This document shows, one piece after another, positions 55,464 to 63,743 of a DNA stretch of 64,000 nt. The stretch lies in the NCBI RefSeq assembly GCF_025370105.1, contig NZ_JANQBK010000015.1:1-64000 (forward strand), given 5' to 3'. This DNA is from Sphingomonas hylomeconis. GTDB taxonomy: Bacteria > Pseudomonadota > Alphaproteobacteria > Sphingomonadales > Sphingomonadaceae. The stretch's first letter is position 1. Each line of letters opens with the position of its first letter. The translations under genes and the position numbers were made by a program. The notes under the pieces were generated by a model. It was not told the DNA's origin, did not search any database, and saw nothing but the letters and a program-made list of their open reading frames with translations.

Positions 55464-58436
55464 TCAACCCTCACGGCCATACCATTCGTCCAGCCGCATC
55501 AATTGATCATATTCCGCATACGGCGCGAATTCCGGGTGCAGCTTGGCCTCGAACGGCGCATCCCCCGTCAGCCAGGTCCGCACCGCCTCGGCAAAGTGAT
55601 GCGCCGCGGTCTGGGTGAACTCCGCAGTCGGAATGCGATCGCGCTTGCCCTCCGGATCGACCGGGGTGGTGACATAACCGAAGCCATCACCCTTGCGCCC
55701 CAGCGACCAATATTCGAACGCCGTCGCGGTGCCTTTGATCCCGTCATAGCCGCCATGTTCGGCGATCAGGCCGAGCAGCCCGAGCTGCAGGCTGAACCCC
55801 GCGCGCAACGCCGCGGCAGAGGGCGGTTGCCCGGTCTTGTAGTCGATCACCGCCAATCCGCCGTCCGGCATGCGATCGATGCGGTCGAACTTGCCGGTCA
55901 GCGTGACGCCGGCGATCGGCATCTTGCCCTCCTGCTCCACCGCCAGCACGCTGCGCCCGGCTTCTGCCCCCTCGATGATCTTGGCCGAGATCCAGTCGAT
56001 CGCCTCCATCAGCCGCGGCTGCCACAAGGCGCGCATCATCGGATGGGTGCGCTCGTCGTCGAGCATGTCGAGCGCCCGGGCGCGCAACGCCAGCGGGTCG
56101 CACTGGTCCTCGCGCGCCCATGCTTCGAGCACGTCGTGCACCGCCGTGCCGCGCCACGCCGCACTGGGATCGGCATCGACCGGATCGAGCGATGCCAGCC
56201 GCAGGATGCGTTTGGCGTAGAAAGCGTACGGATCGGCCTTGAGCCGATCGACATCGGTGACCGCAATCCGCGTCGGGCGCAGGTCGGCGGCGGGCGACGG
56301 CTTGGGATGCGCGGCGGGCTCGTGCACGCCGGGATCGTCGAGCGCGCGCGTCCATCCCTCAAGCACACGTGCCCGGTCGAACCGGTCGCCAGCCAGCGCC
56401 TGCAGCCGTAGCCAGAAGCGCGAGGCGATCGCCGGCGACTTGGCATCGCGGCGCGCGCGCGTCAGCAGTGCCGCCGGCGCGCCCAGCGCCCCCGCCAGAT
56501 CGTGCGCCGCCAAGCCGACACGCCGCTCGAGCCCCGGCAAGCCGAGTTCGCTGCGGATGCGCGGCGCGAGCCACGGATCGGGCGCCGGCTGGCCCGGCCA
56601 GGTGCCTTCGTTCAAGCCGCTCAGGATCATCAGATCGGCGGTCTGCAACCGTGCCTCGATCAGGCCGTAGATCGCCAGCCGCGGATGCCCGCCCTGCGCC
56701 GGCCGTACCGCCATTTCGTCCATCAAGGTCTTGAGCAACGGTGCCAGGCTGTCCGGATCGATCACCGGCGGCCCGTTCGCCGCCTGCACTTCCAGCTCGG
56801 CCAGGAATTCTGCTGCTGCGCGACCGGCCGGCCCACCCCATAGCGCGTCTCCACACAGGGCCTGTGCGGCCTCGCGCAACGCCGCGATCATCGCCGGCAA
56901 GGGCTGAGCGCCGCTCTCGAACACCTTTTCGATCGGTGTGAGCAGCGCGCGCGCCTCCGGCCACCAAGCCGCGGCTTCGGCCCGGCGCCGCGCCTCACGC
57001 TCCGGCGCATCGGCAAGATGCGCGTCGATTCCCGCCAGCCCCGCCGCCGGCCTCGGCCCCCGCAGCACCCGATCCAACGCGCGCGCGCCATTCAGCCAGG
57101 CCATCCGCTCCGTGCCCGCACGCACCAAGGGATGTTTGAGCAGCGCCAGCAGCGCGAGCGGCGCAAAGCGCTGGACCGCCGCCTCGGCCAAAGCGGTCAG
57201 CAAGGTGCCGCTGGGCAGAATCGACAAGGGCCGCCCCGCGGTATCGTCGATCTCCACACCCCAGCGCTGCATGTGCGCCGCCACGCGCCGCGCCAGTCCG
57301 CGATCCGGTGTAACCAGGGCCGCAGTCCGCCCCGCCGTCTCCAGCGCCTCGCGCAGCGCCAGCGCGATCGCCTGCGCTTCCTCCGCCGGGGTCGCCAGTT
57401 CCGCCGCGGCGATCCCCGACAGCCGCCTTTGATCCGCCGGCAGCTCGGTCCATTTGCCGGTAAACTCCGCCGGGGCCAGCGCATTGGCCACTGCCCGGCC
57501 CCGCGCGATCGTCGCGTCGTGATCGCTGCCGTCGCGCCACGTGGCGAACTCGCCGCGGTTGACGCTCATCCGCTCCAGCAGCAGCTTGAGATGGAATTGC
57601 GGATGCGTTTCGATCGACCGCTTGCGCCGACCGGTCACCGGATCCGGCGCATGCGGCCCCAGCGCCTGCCACTCGCTGTCGTCCATCCCGGTCGCCAGAT
57701 CCGCCAGCACCACCAATCCGGCGGGCAATTCCGACACGCAGCGCAACAACCGCGCCACCGCCGGCGCACTATCGATGATCCCCGCGGCGCACACGAAGCT
57801 GCTGGGTGGCGTGGCCTTCCAGCGCGCCGTCAGACGATCCAGCAGCAGCGCCCGCCGCGTCGCCAGATCGATCCGCTTCAACCGCGCCAGTTCATCCGGC
57901 CAGCGGTCCAGCACGATCCCGAACAGCGCGAGCGACTTCTGCCAGTGGCTGGACAATTCCTCGGTCAGTTCCAGTTCGCGCAACCGCGCCGGGCGCACTT
58001 CCTCAACCAGCAACTGATCCAGCGTGCGCGCCAATTCCCCTGCCAGCCGCACCGCTTCCGCCGCATCGACCGGCTGCCCAGCCTTGCCGCGCTCTTCCGA
58101 CACCAGCCGGGCGAGGATCATCCGTCGTTCGAGCGGCGCCACCGCCGGCATCACCGGATCGGCATCGTCCGCCGGATCGATCGCCGCGCCGGCCGCTTCG
58201 TCCAGTTCGGGATCGCCGATCGCCACCAGCCGCGGCAGCAGCAGCCCGCCATCGCTCGCGCGCACGAAGGCATCGGTCACCGCGCGCTTGGCGCGGTTGT
58301 TGGGCAGCAGCACCAGCCCACGGGCGAGCCGCATGCGATCCCCCCCGGAGCGGCGGATCAGCCCGGCGGCCAGCGCGTCGGCGAAAGCCCTGTGCGCCGG
58401 GATCGTATAGAGGGCGGGCTTGCGGCCCTCAGCCAT
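55464..58436 (-). CDS. addB: Double-strand-break repair protein AddB
   Basis: The 990-aa partner of AddA is of the alphaproteobacterial AddB type. It starts MAEGRKPALYTIPAHRAFAD with an inactive-helicase fold (LARGLVLLPNNRAKRAVTDAF) and ends in a RecB-like nuclease with LTGKFDRIDRM and LAVIDYKTGQPP. No iron-sulfur Cys set is obvious. ATG 58436 overlaps the end of murU by 8 nt. Gene order murU-addB-addA fits the family's usual context. Confidence 0.93.
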   Translation of the reverse strand: MAEGRKPALYTIPAHRAFADALAAGLIRRSGGDRMRLARGLVLLPNNRAKRAVTDAFVRASDGGLLLPRLVAIGDPELDEAAGAAIDPADDADPVMPAVAPLERRMILARLVSEERGKAGQPVDAAEAVRLAGELARTLDQLLVEEVRPARLRELELTEELSSHWQKSLALFGIVLDRWPDELARLKRIDLATRRALLLDRLTARWKATPPSSFVCAAGIIDSAPAVARLLRCVSELPAGLVVLADLATGMDDSEWQALGPHAPDPVTGRRKRSIETHPQFHLKLLLERMSVNRGEFATWRDGSDHDATIARGRAVANALAPAEFTGKWTELPADQRRLSGIAAAELATPAEEAQAIALALREALETAGRTAALVTPDRGLARRVAAHMQRWGVEIDDTAGRPLSILPSGTLLTALAEAAVQRFAPLALLALLKHPLVRAGTERMAWLNGARALDRVLRGPRPAAGLAGIDAHLADAPEREARRRAEAAAWWPEARALLTPIEKVFESGAQPLPAMIAALREAAQALCGDALWGGPAGRAAAEFLAELEVQAANGPPVIDPDSLAPLLKTLMDEMAVRPAQGGHPRLAIYGLIEARLQTADLMILSGLNEGTWPGQPAPDPWLAPRIRSELGLPGLERRVGLAAHDLAGALGAPAALLTRARRDAKSPAIASRFWLRLQALAGDRFDRARVLEGWTRALDDPGVHEPAAHPKPSPAADLRPTRIAVTDVDRLKADPYAFYAKRILRLASLDPVDADPSAAWRGTAVHDVLEAWAREDQCDPLALRARALDMLDDERTHPMMRALWQPRLMEAIDWISAKIIEGAEAGRSVLAVEQEGKMPIAGVTLTGKFDRIDRMPDGGLAVIDYKTGQPPSAAALRAGFSLQLGLLGLIAEHGGYDGIKGTATAFEYWSLGRKGDGFGYVTTPVDPEGKRDRIPTAEFTQTAAHHFAEAVRTWLTGDAPFEAKLHPEFAPYAEYDQLMRLDEWYGREG

Positions 58437-59181
58437 CCGCCATCATCGTTTCGGCATAGGGGATCGCCTGCGGTGTGCCGACATCGAACCACAGGCCTTG
58501 GTGTACCACGCCATAGGCCCGTCCGACGGCGATCGCGCGTTCCCAAAACAACATGGTCGAGAACGGCCCCTCAGGCCATTCCCGGATCACGCGTGGCGAC
58601 AGGATTTGCACGCCCGTATAGACGAACGGTGCCACGCGGCCCGGCTGGCGCCGCCCGGTGATCCGACCGTCCGGCGCGAGGCGGAAATCACCCTGCCCAC
58701 CGTGGCAATGCGCGCGCGCCAGCGGCACCATCAGCAGCAGCGCGTCCATCTTGTCGTCGTCCCACGCCGCGGCCAGCGCCTTGATCGCATCGGTCGGCCC
58801 ATCGAGCCAAAGGTTGTCCGAGTTGACCACCACGAAAGGTGCATCGCCGATCATGTCGCGCGCCTGCACGATCCCGCCGCCCGTTTCCATCAGCGCCGTC
58901 CGCTCGTCCGAGACAACCACGTCGATCCCCTTCACGCGATGCGACAGATGCGCCTCCAGCGCATCGGCGAGATAATGCACATTGACCACCGCGCGCTTGA
59001 CGCCGGCGGCGCGCAGCCGATCGAACGCATGGTCGATCAATGCCTTGCCGCCCACTTCGACCAAGGGCTTGGGCCGCGTTGCGGTCAACGGGCGCATCCG
59101 CTTGCCGAGGCCCGCCGCCATCACCATCGCCGTTTCCGGCACCACGCCGCCCGGATCGGGCCGGATTGCGAGCACGTTCAT
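58429..59181 (-). CDS. murU: N-acetylmuramate-1-phosphate uridylyltransferase
   Basis: The 250-aa nucleotidyltransferase has the signature MVMAAGLGKRMRPLTATRPKPLVEV and the metal-site VVVNSDNLW. Its adjacency to amgK identifies it as MurU, which makes UDP-MurNAc in the cell-wall-recycling bypass that avoids MurA and gives fosfomycin tolerance. ATG 59181 overlaps the amgK stop as ATGA. A mannose-1-phosphate guanylyltransferase label is the common alternative annotation. Confidence 0.9.
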   Translation of the reverse strand: MNVLAIRPDPGGVVPETAMVMAAGLGKRMRPLTATRPKPLVEVGGKALIDHAFDRLRAAGVKRAVVNVHYLADALEAHLSHRVKGIDVVVSDERTALMETGGGIVQARDMIGDAPFVVVNSDNLWLDGPTDAIKALAAAWDDDKMDALLLMVPLARAHCHGGQGDFRLAPDGRITGRRQPGRVAPFVYTGVQILSPRVIREWPEGPFSTMLFWERAIAVGRAYGVVHQGLWFDVGTPQAIPYAETMMADG

Positions 59182-60158
59182 GCCGAGAGCACCATCGGAT
59201 CGCCCCTCAGCGCGGCGGGAATATTGGCATCGAACCATGCCTTGACCGGCGCCAATGCCGGATGCGCGAGATCGCGCTCGAGATAGCCCCACACGCGTGG
59301 ACACAAAGTGGCGTAGCGGGTCTTGCCGTCGCGCCGCCACAGCCGCGTGAAGATGCCGACAATCTTGGCGTTCCGCTGCGCACCGAGCACATGATAGGCG
59401 GCGTCGAACGCCTCGCCCTCGCCGGTGATCCGCCGATAGCGATCGAGCATCGCCGCCTCCAGCGCCGGGTCCACGTCGCGCCGCGCATCCTGCAACAGCG
59501 ACACCAGATCATAGGCCGGGTGGCCGGCCAGCGCGTCCTGGAAATCGAGCAGGCCGAGGGTTTCGCCGCCGGTGATCAGCATCAGATTCTCGGCATGATA
59601 ATCGCGCAATACGGTCACGCTGGGCCCGGCCAGCGCAACATCGATCACCGCATCCCAGGCCGCGTCGTAGCCCGCCTGATCCGGCACGATCCCCACTGCC
59701 GGGCAATACCATTCGGTCAGCAGATTGGCCTCGCGGTGCAGTACCGCGCCATCATAGGGTGGCACATCGCCCGCCGCATGACCGCGCAGCCGGATCAGCA
59801 CGTCGATTGCCGCTTCGTACAGCCGGAGCGCGCTTTCCGGCACGGCATCGACCGTCTCGCGCATCCGCACGTCGCCGAAATCGTCGATCAGCACCAGGCC
59901 CTGTGCCAAATCCACGCCGTGGATCGCCGGCGCGGCAAACCCGCGTTCGACCAGCCACTCGGCGATCGCGATGAACGGCCGTGGATCTTCATGAGGCGGC
60001 GGCGCATCCATCAGGATCGCGCTGCGCGCGCCATCGCTGGCGCGGAAATAGCGCCGGAAGGAGGCGTCGCCCGCGACAGGCGAAATCACCGCCCCGCCCC
60101 AGCCGTTCGCGGAGAGGAATTCGGCCGCACCGGCCGGCGGGTTCATATCTGCTGCCAT
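59178..60158 (-). CDS. amgK: N-acetylmuramate / N-acetylglucosamine anomeric kinase
   Basis: The 326-aa aminoglycoside-phosphotransferase-like kinase has the catalytic loop LRDYHAENLMLI and the metal-binding GLLDFQDAL. It phosphorylates MurNAc at C1, the step before MurU. I take ATG 60158 because GGAAGG lies about 4 nt upstream; ATG 60146 is an alternative. The start overlaps the tsaE end by 16 nt. Confidence 0.9.
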   Translation of the reverse strand: MAADMNPPAGAAEFLSANGWGGAVISPVAGDASFRRYFRASDGARSAILMDAPPPHEDPRPFIAIAEWLVERGFAAPAIHGVDLAQGLVLIDDFGDVRMRETVDAVPESALRLYEAAIDVLIRLRGHAAGDVPPYDGAVLHREANLLTEWYCPAVGIVPDQAGYDAAWDAVIDVALAGPSVTVLRDYHAENLMLITGGETLGLLDFQDALAGHPAYDLVSLLQDARRDVDPALEAAMLDRYRRITGEGEAFDAAYHVLGAQRNAKIVGIFTRLWRRDGKTRYATLCPRVWGYLERDLAHPALAPVKAWFDANIPAALRGDPMVLSA

Positions 60159-60595
60159 CGCGCCTTCCATGCCGCCGGCACCTCGGCTGTCAAGCGGCGC
60201 GTCCCGTTGGGGAGGATCTCCAGCGTCAGCGCGAGTGCCTCGGGCCAATGCCCCGGCGCGCGTTCCGGCCATTCGACGATCAGCACCGACTCCTCCGCCG
60301 CATCGTCGAGCCCCAGTTCCTCGAGCTCGTCCGGATCGTCGATGCGATACAGATCGATATGCAGCACCGGCAGCCGTACCTCCGGCGGCGCATAGGGCTG
60401 GACGATGGCGAAGCTCGGAGAGGGCGCCTCACCCGCCAGCCCCAGCGCGGCAAGCAGCCCCCGCGCGACGCTCGTCTTGCCCGCACCGAGCGGACCGCTG
60501 AGCGTGATAACGTCGCCCGCCGCCACCAGCGCAGCCAGCCTGATGCCAAGCTGTTCCGTGGCGGCCGCATCGCCGAGGATTTTATCCAAGTTCAA
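60143..60595 (-). CDS. tsaE: tRNA threonylcarbamoyladenosine biosynthesis ATPase TsaE
   Basis: The 150-aa P-loop protein (Walker A SGPLGAGKTS, then HIDLYRIDDPDELEELGLDD) is needed with TsaB, TsaC and TsaD for the t6A tRNA modification. Start is TTG 60595, overlapping the ccdB stop as TTGA. Coupling of an essential gene to a toxin gene is unusual. Confidence 0.94.
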   Translation of the reverse strand: MNLDKILGDAAATEQLGIRLAALVAAGDVITLSGPLGAGKTSVARGLLAALGLAGEAPSPSFAIVQPYAPPEVRLPVLHIDLYRIDDPDELEELGLDDAAEESVLIVEWPERAPGHWPEALALTLEILPNGTRRLTAEVPAAWKARWQQI

Positions 60596-60891
60596 TATCC
60601 GACCAGCAAGGTATCGAAGGCATCCCGCACGGCATCATGCATATGATCCAGATTGTGCACCCGCATCCCGATGTGGCTGGCCCGAATGGCCGACGCGTAT
60701 TGCGTCATCATCACCACCCGGTCGCCATTCACCTCGAACACGGGGTTTAGCCGCGCGATCGGCATCGGCGCATCCTCATACCGGAAGAGCGGCACCATCA
60801 GCTTGGTTTCAAGGGTCATCAACATGTCGGATTGGCAATCCAGCAAATAGCCGCCCCCCCCTTCGCTTCGGTAGACGTCGAACCGTGCCAT
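60592..60891 (-). CDS. ccdB: CcdB-type gyrase toxin
   Basis: The 99-aa protein matches CcdB: start MARFDVYRSEGGGGYLLDCQ, LMVPLFRYEDAPMPIARLNPVFEV, and a closing VRDAFDTLLVGY. CcdB traps DNA gyrase on DNA. The C-terminal three residues in F-plasmid CcdB (W-G-I) are essential for killing; here the last residues are V-G-Y, so toxicity is uncertain. ATG 60891 overlaps the ccdA stop as TGATG. Confidence 0.88.
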   Translation of the reverse strand: MARFDVYRSEGGGGYLLDCQSDMLMTLETKLMVPLFRYEDAPMPIARLNPVFEVNGDRVVMMTQYASAIRASHIGMRVHNLDHMHDAVRDAFDTLLVGY

Positions 60892-61142
60892 CAAAACAGC
60901 CGGTACTTTTCGAGCGGCAGGCCGTGTTCGGCGACATAGGCATTGGATGCCGCCATCGCTTCCGCATTCTCCTCCATCCACCGTGTCCGTCGCGCGCTGG
61001 CGATCTGCTTCGCGAGCCCCTCCTCGCAGGCCCGCGAGACATTGATGCCCAACGCTTTGGCTTCGTCGATCAGCGACGCGTCCAACGACACATTTGTCGG
61101 TCGCCTAAACGGCGTGCGGGCTTCACGAACTGAACCAGACAT
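60891..61142 (-). CDS. ccdA: CcdA-type antitoxin
   Basis: The 83-aa protein has an N-terminal ribbon-helix-helix-like part (RPTNVSLDASLIDEAKALGINVSRACEEGL) and a C-terminal toxin-neutralising part (RTRWMEENAEAMAASNAYVAEHGLPL). AGGAGGCGCAT precedes ATG 61142. It should neutralise CcdB and repress the operon via the palindrome just upstream. Confidence 0.9.
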   Translation of the reverse strand: MSGSVREARTPFRRPTNVSLDASLIDEAKALGINVSRACEEGLAKQIASARRTRWMEENAEAMAASNAYVAEHGLPLEKYRLF

Positions 61143-61177
61143 ATGCGCCTCCTGCATGCGCACATCGTATGCGCATG
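61143..61177. promoter_or_regulatory. Iterated ATGCGC operator for ccdAB
   Basis: ATGCGC occurs at 61143, 61156 and 61169, exactly 13 bp apart. The last two are part of an inverted repeat CATGCGCA (61155-61162) and TGCGCATG (61170-61177). Ribbon-helix-helix antitoxins bind such arrays, so this is the likely CcdA operator; the first copy overlaps the ribosome-binding region. Confidence 0.6.
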
Positions 61178-61193
61178 ACCGACATCGTGCAAG

Positions 61194-63560
61194 CTACCGC
61201 CGCGGCACTTCCACGGTGATCAGCGTCCCCTCGCCCGGCTCCGACACCAGATCGATCGTCCCGCCATGCGCCTCGACGAACTGCTTCGCCAGCGGCAGCC
61301 CGAGCCCCAGCGCGCGTTCGCCGCCGCGGCTGACATCGGGCTGGGCAAAGCGGTCGAACGCACGCCCCACCGCCGCCGCATCCATCCCCGTGCCGTCGTC
61401 CGACACCACGATCCGCGCCGACGCCGCATTGCCGTCGGTGTGCAGCAGGATCCGCCCGCCCTCCGGCGTCCCGGCCACAGCATGTTTCAACAGATGCTCG
61501 ATCACCTGCCGCAGGCGATCGGCATCACCGCGGATCATGCCGGTCGACGGCATGATCTCGACCGCGAAATCGAGCTTCTTGCGCTTCATCGCCGGCTGCG
61601 CCGCTTGCGCGGCCAGTCGCGCCACGCGCACCAGATCGATCTCGCGGATGTCGAGCCGTGGCGCCTTGCCATCCTCCTGCGTCAGATCGAGCACTTCATC
61701 GACCAGCCCGCCAAGCCGCTCGACCGATTCGAGGATCGCCGCGACATAACCGTCCGCATCCGCGCTCAGCGGGCCGGCATAGCCTGCGCTCAGCATCTCG
61801 GCGAACCCGCTGATCGAGGTCAAAGGCGTGCGCAGTTCATAGCTCATATTGGCGACGAACGCGGTCTTCACGCGATCCGCCGCCTCCAGCGCCTCGTTGC
61901 GGTCGCGCAGCGCGCGCTCGATCCGCCGGCTGTCGGAAATGTCGAGCATCGTGAACAGGCCGTTGCCGTCGGGCAGCGGCACCGCGGCGAATTCGAAATG
62001 CCGCCCGTCGGCAAACGCCACCCGCCCGCCGCGCTGCTGCCGCTCGACCGTCGCTGCGCGTACCAGGTCGCCGATCAGCACCGCGCGCGCCGGATTGGCG
62101 AGCTTGCCCGCCGCCGCCTCGGCTAGCGCATCGACCCGCGGATGCGTCGCCAGAAACGCCTCTTCGAAGCCCCATAGCGCGCGGAACTTGTTGTTCCAGA
62201 TCTGCAGCCGCCCGTCGGCGGCGAACACGCCCAGGGCTTCGTAGAGATTGTCGAACGTCGCGGTGCGCACGCGCAACAGCGTATCGCGCGCGCTGGCCAG
62301 CTGGACCTGTTCGGTGCGATCCTCGAAGATCAGCAGCAGCCCGCCATCGGGAAGTGGCTGCGCCACGACGCGCAGGTGCACGCCGCCGGGCAGATGCCAA
62401 TTCTCCTCGATCGCGCCATCCAATGTCGGGTCGGCAGCGTGAAACCACTCGCGCCGCTCCGCCTTCCAGCCCGGAAAATCGCGCACCTCGGGCAGGCGAT
62501 TGGCCTCGCGCATCCGCTCCAGCACACGATCGAATTCGGGCCGGTCGGACAGCCATTCCGCCTTCATCGCGAACAGGCGGCGGAATGGCTGGTTGCAGAA
62601 CACCATCGTCCGGTCGGCGGCAAACTGCACCACGCCGGCCGACAGCCGGTCGAGCATCGCACGCTGCGCATCGCCGAACCGCTTGATCCCGCCCCGCGCC
62701 TGTTCGAGATCCTCGATATCGACGGCAAAGCCGGCCACGCCGCCGGTCGGCAAGGGCACGTCGTGCACCCTGAGCATGCGCCGTGCGCCGCGGATCGTCG
62801 CCGGCATCGCCTGCATCTGCGTCGTCTCGCTGTCGCGCGCGGCGACTGCATTGGCGAGCGGCCCGCCCATGCCCGATCCTTCGACCAGTTCGAGCCCGCG
62901 CCGCACGACATCGGCGGCATCGGCGCCCTCGACCGCCTCGACATAGGCCGAATTGACCATCGCCAGCCGAAGATCCGCCCCCCGATACCACATCGGCAGC
63001 GGCGCCGCCTCGATCAGCCCGGTCAGCGCATCGAATGCCGCCTGCGCGCCGGCGCTTTCGGCCGACAGCCGCGCGATCTCGCTATGGCTCTCGGTCGCAT
63101 CGAACACCCACAGGACGACGCCGCCCGGCGCCTGCAGCGCCAGCGGCGCACGACCGCCATGGATCATCAGCGCGCGCGCCGATCCCTGCACCCGCACCGC
63201 GCGCGAAAACGGCCGCCCGGCCTTTTGCGCGGCAGCAATATCCTCATTGAGCGCAGCGAGATCGGCGGCATCGATCCCCCGGTCCCCTGCGCTGAGATCC
63301 GCCAGATAGCGCGGCGCCGGCGACAGGCCGAACCAGTCGGCCAGCCGCTCGGGCAGTTCGACCCGCCCGTCGGTGCGCACCACCATCGCCAGCGCCGGCG
63401 CGGCGGCAAGCAGCGCCTCCAGCCGCGCATTGCTCGCTGCCGTAGCCGCGGCACCGCGCCGCGCGCGCAGGCCGATATACAGCATGTAGATGGCAACGAC
63501 GACCAGCGCGGCCAGGAAGATGCCGGCCGTCACGCTGCCCCACGTCGAAACCTCGATCAC
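61194..63560 (-). CDS. divL: DivL-type PAS-domain pseudokinase/tyrosine kinase homologue
   Basis: The 788-aa protein has one N-terminal membrane span (about residues 10-31), several PAS-like domains (about 45-540), and a HisKA-like helix in which the phospho-acceptor His is replaced by Tyr: Y574 in VANMSYELRTPLTSI. The HATPase (LKHAVAGTPEGGRI, VSDDGTGMD, ALGLGLPLAKQFV) is intact. The same substitution is the hallmark of Caulobacter DivL, which relays DivK state to CckA in cell-cycle control. Length and neighbours (tsaE, amgK, murU) match. GTG 63560 is the start. Confidence 0.86.
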   Translation of the reverse strand: MIEVSTWGSVTAGIFLAALVVVAIYMLYIGLRARRGAAATAASNARLEALLAAAPALAMVVRTDGRVELPERLADWFGLSPAPRYLADLSAGDRGIDAADLAALNEDIAAAQKAGRPFSRAVRVQGSARALMIHGGRAPLALQAPGGVVLWVFDATESHSEIARLSAESAGAQAAFDALTGLIEAAPLPMWYRGADLRLAMVNSAYVEAVEGADAADVVRRGLELVEGSGMGGPLANAVAARDSETTQMQAMPATIRGARRMLRVHDVPLPTGGVAGFAVDIEDLEQARGGIKRFGDAQRAMLDRLSAGVVQFAADRTMVFCNQPFRRLFAMKAEWLSDRPEFDRVLERMREANRLPEVRDFPGWKAERREWFHAADPTLDGAIEENWHLPGGVHLRVVAQPLPDGGLLLIFEDRTEQVQLASARDTLLRVRTATFDNLYEALGVFAADGRLQIWNNKFRALWGFEEAFLATHPRVDALAEAAAGKLANPARAVLIGDLVRAATVERQQRGGRVAFADGRHFEFAAVPLPDGNGLFTMLDISDSRRIERALRDRNEALEAADRVKTAFVANMSYELRTPLTSISGFAEMLSAGYAGPLSADADGYVAAILESVERLGGLVDEVLDLTQEDGKAPRLDIREIDLVRVARLAAQAAQPAMKRKKLDFAVEIMPSTGMIRGDADRLRQVIEHLLKHAVAGTPEGGRILLHTDGNAASARIVVSDDGTGMDAAAVGRAFDRFAQPDVSRGGERALGLGLPLAKQFVEAHGGTIDLVSEPGEGTLITVEVPRR

Positions 63561-63656
63561 TGCCGCCCTTTCCGGATCACGAGAGGGTCATAGCCGCTGC
63601 GTCACAGCAGCGGAAGCAGCAACCGGCGGACCGGCGGCGGCAGCCGCCGGCCAGCA

Positions 63657-63689
63657 AAAAGGCCGGATAGCGATGCTATCCGGCCTTTT
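63657..63689 (-). terminator. Bidirectional rho-independent terminator
   Basis: AAAA-GGCCGGATAGC-GAT-GCTATCCGGCC-TTTT is a perfect 11-bp stem with a 3-nt loop flanked by A and T runs. It terminates the TonB-receptor gene on the minus strand before divL. Confidence 0.93.
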
Positions 63690-63743
63690 CGTAACGGTAT
63701 TGGATGGGCCGAGATGGTCTCCCGGCCCAGCATCCGAGCTCGA

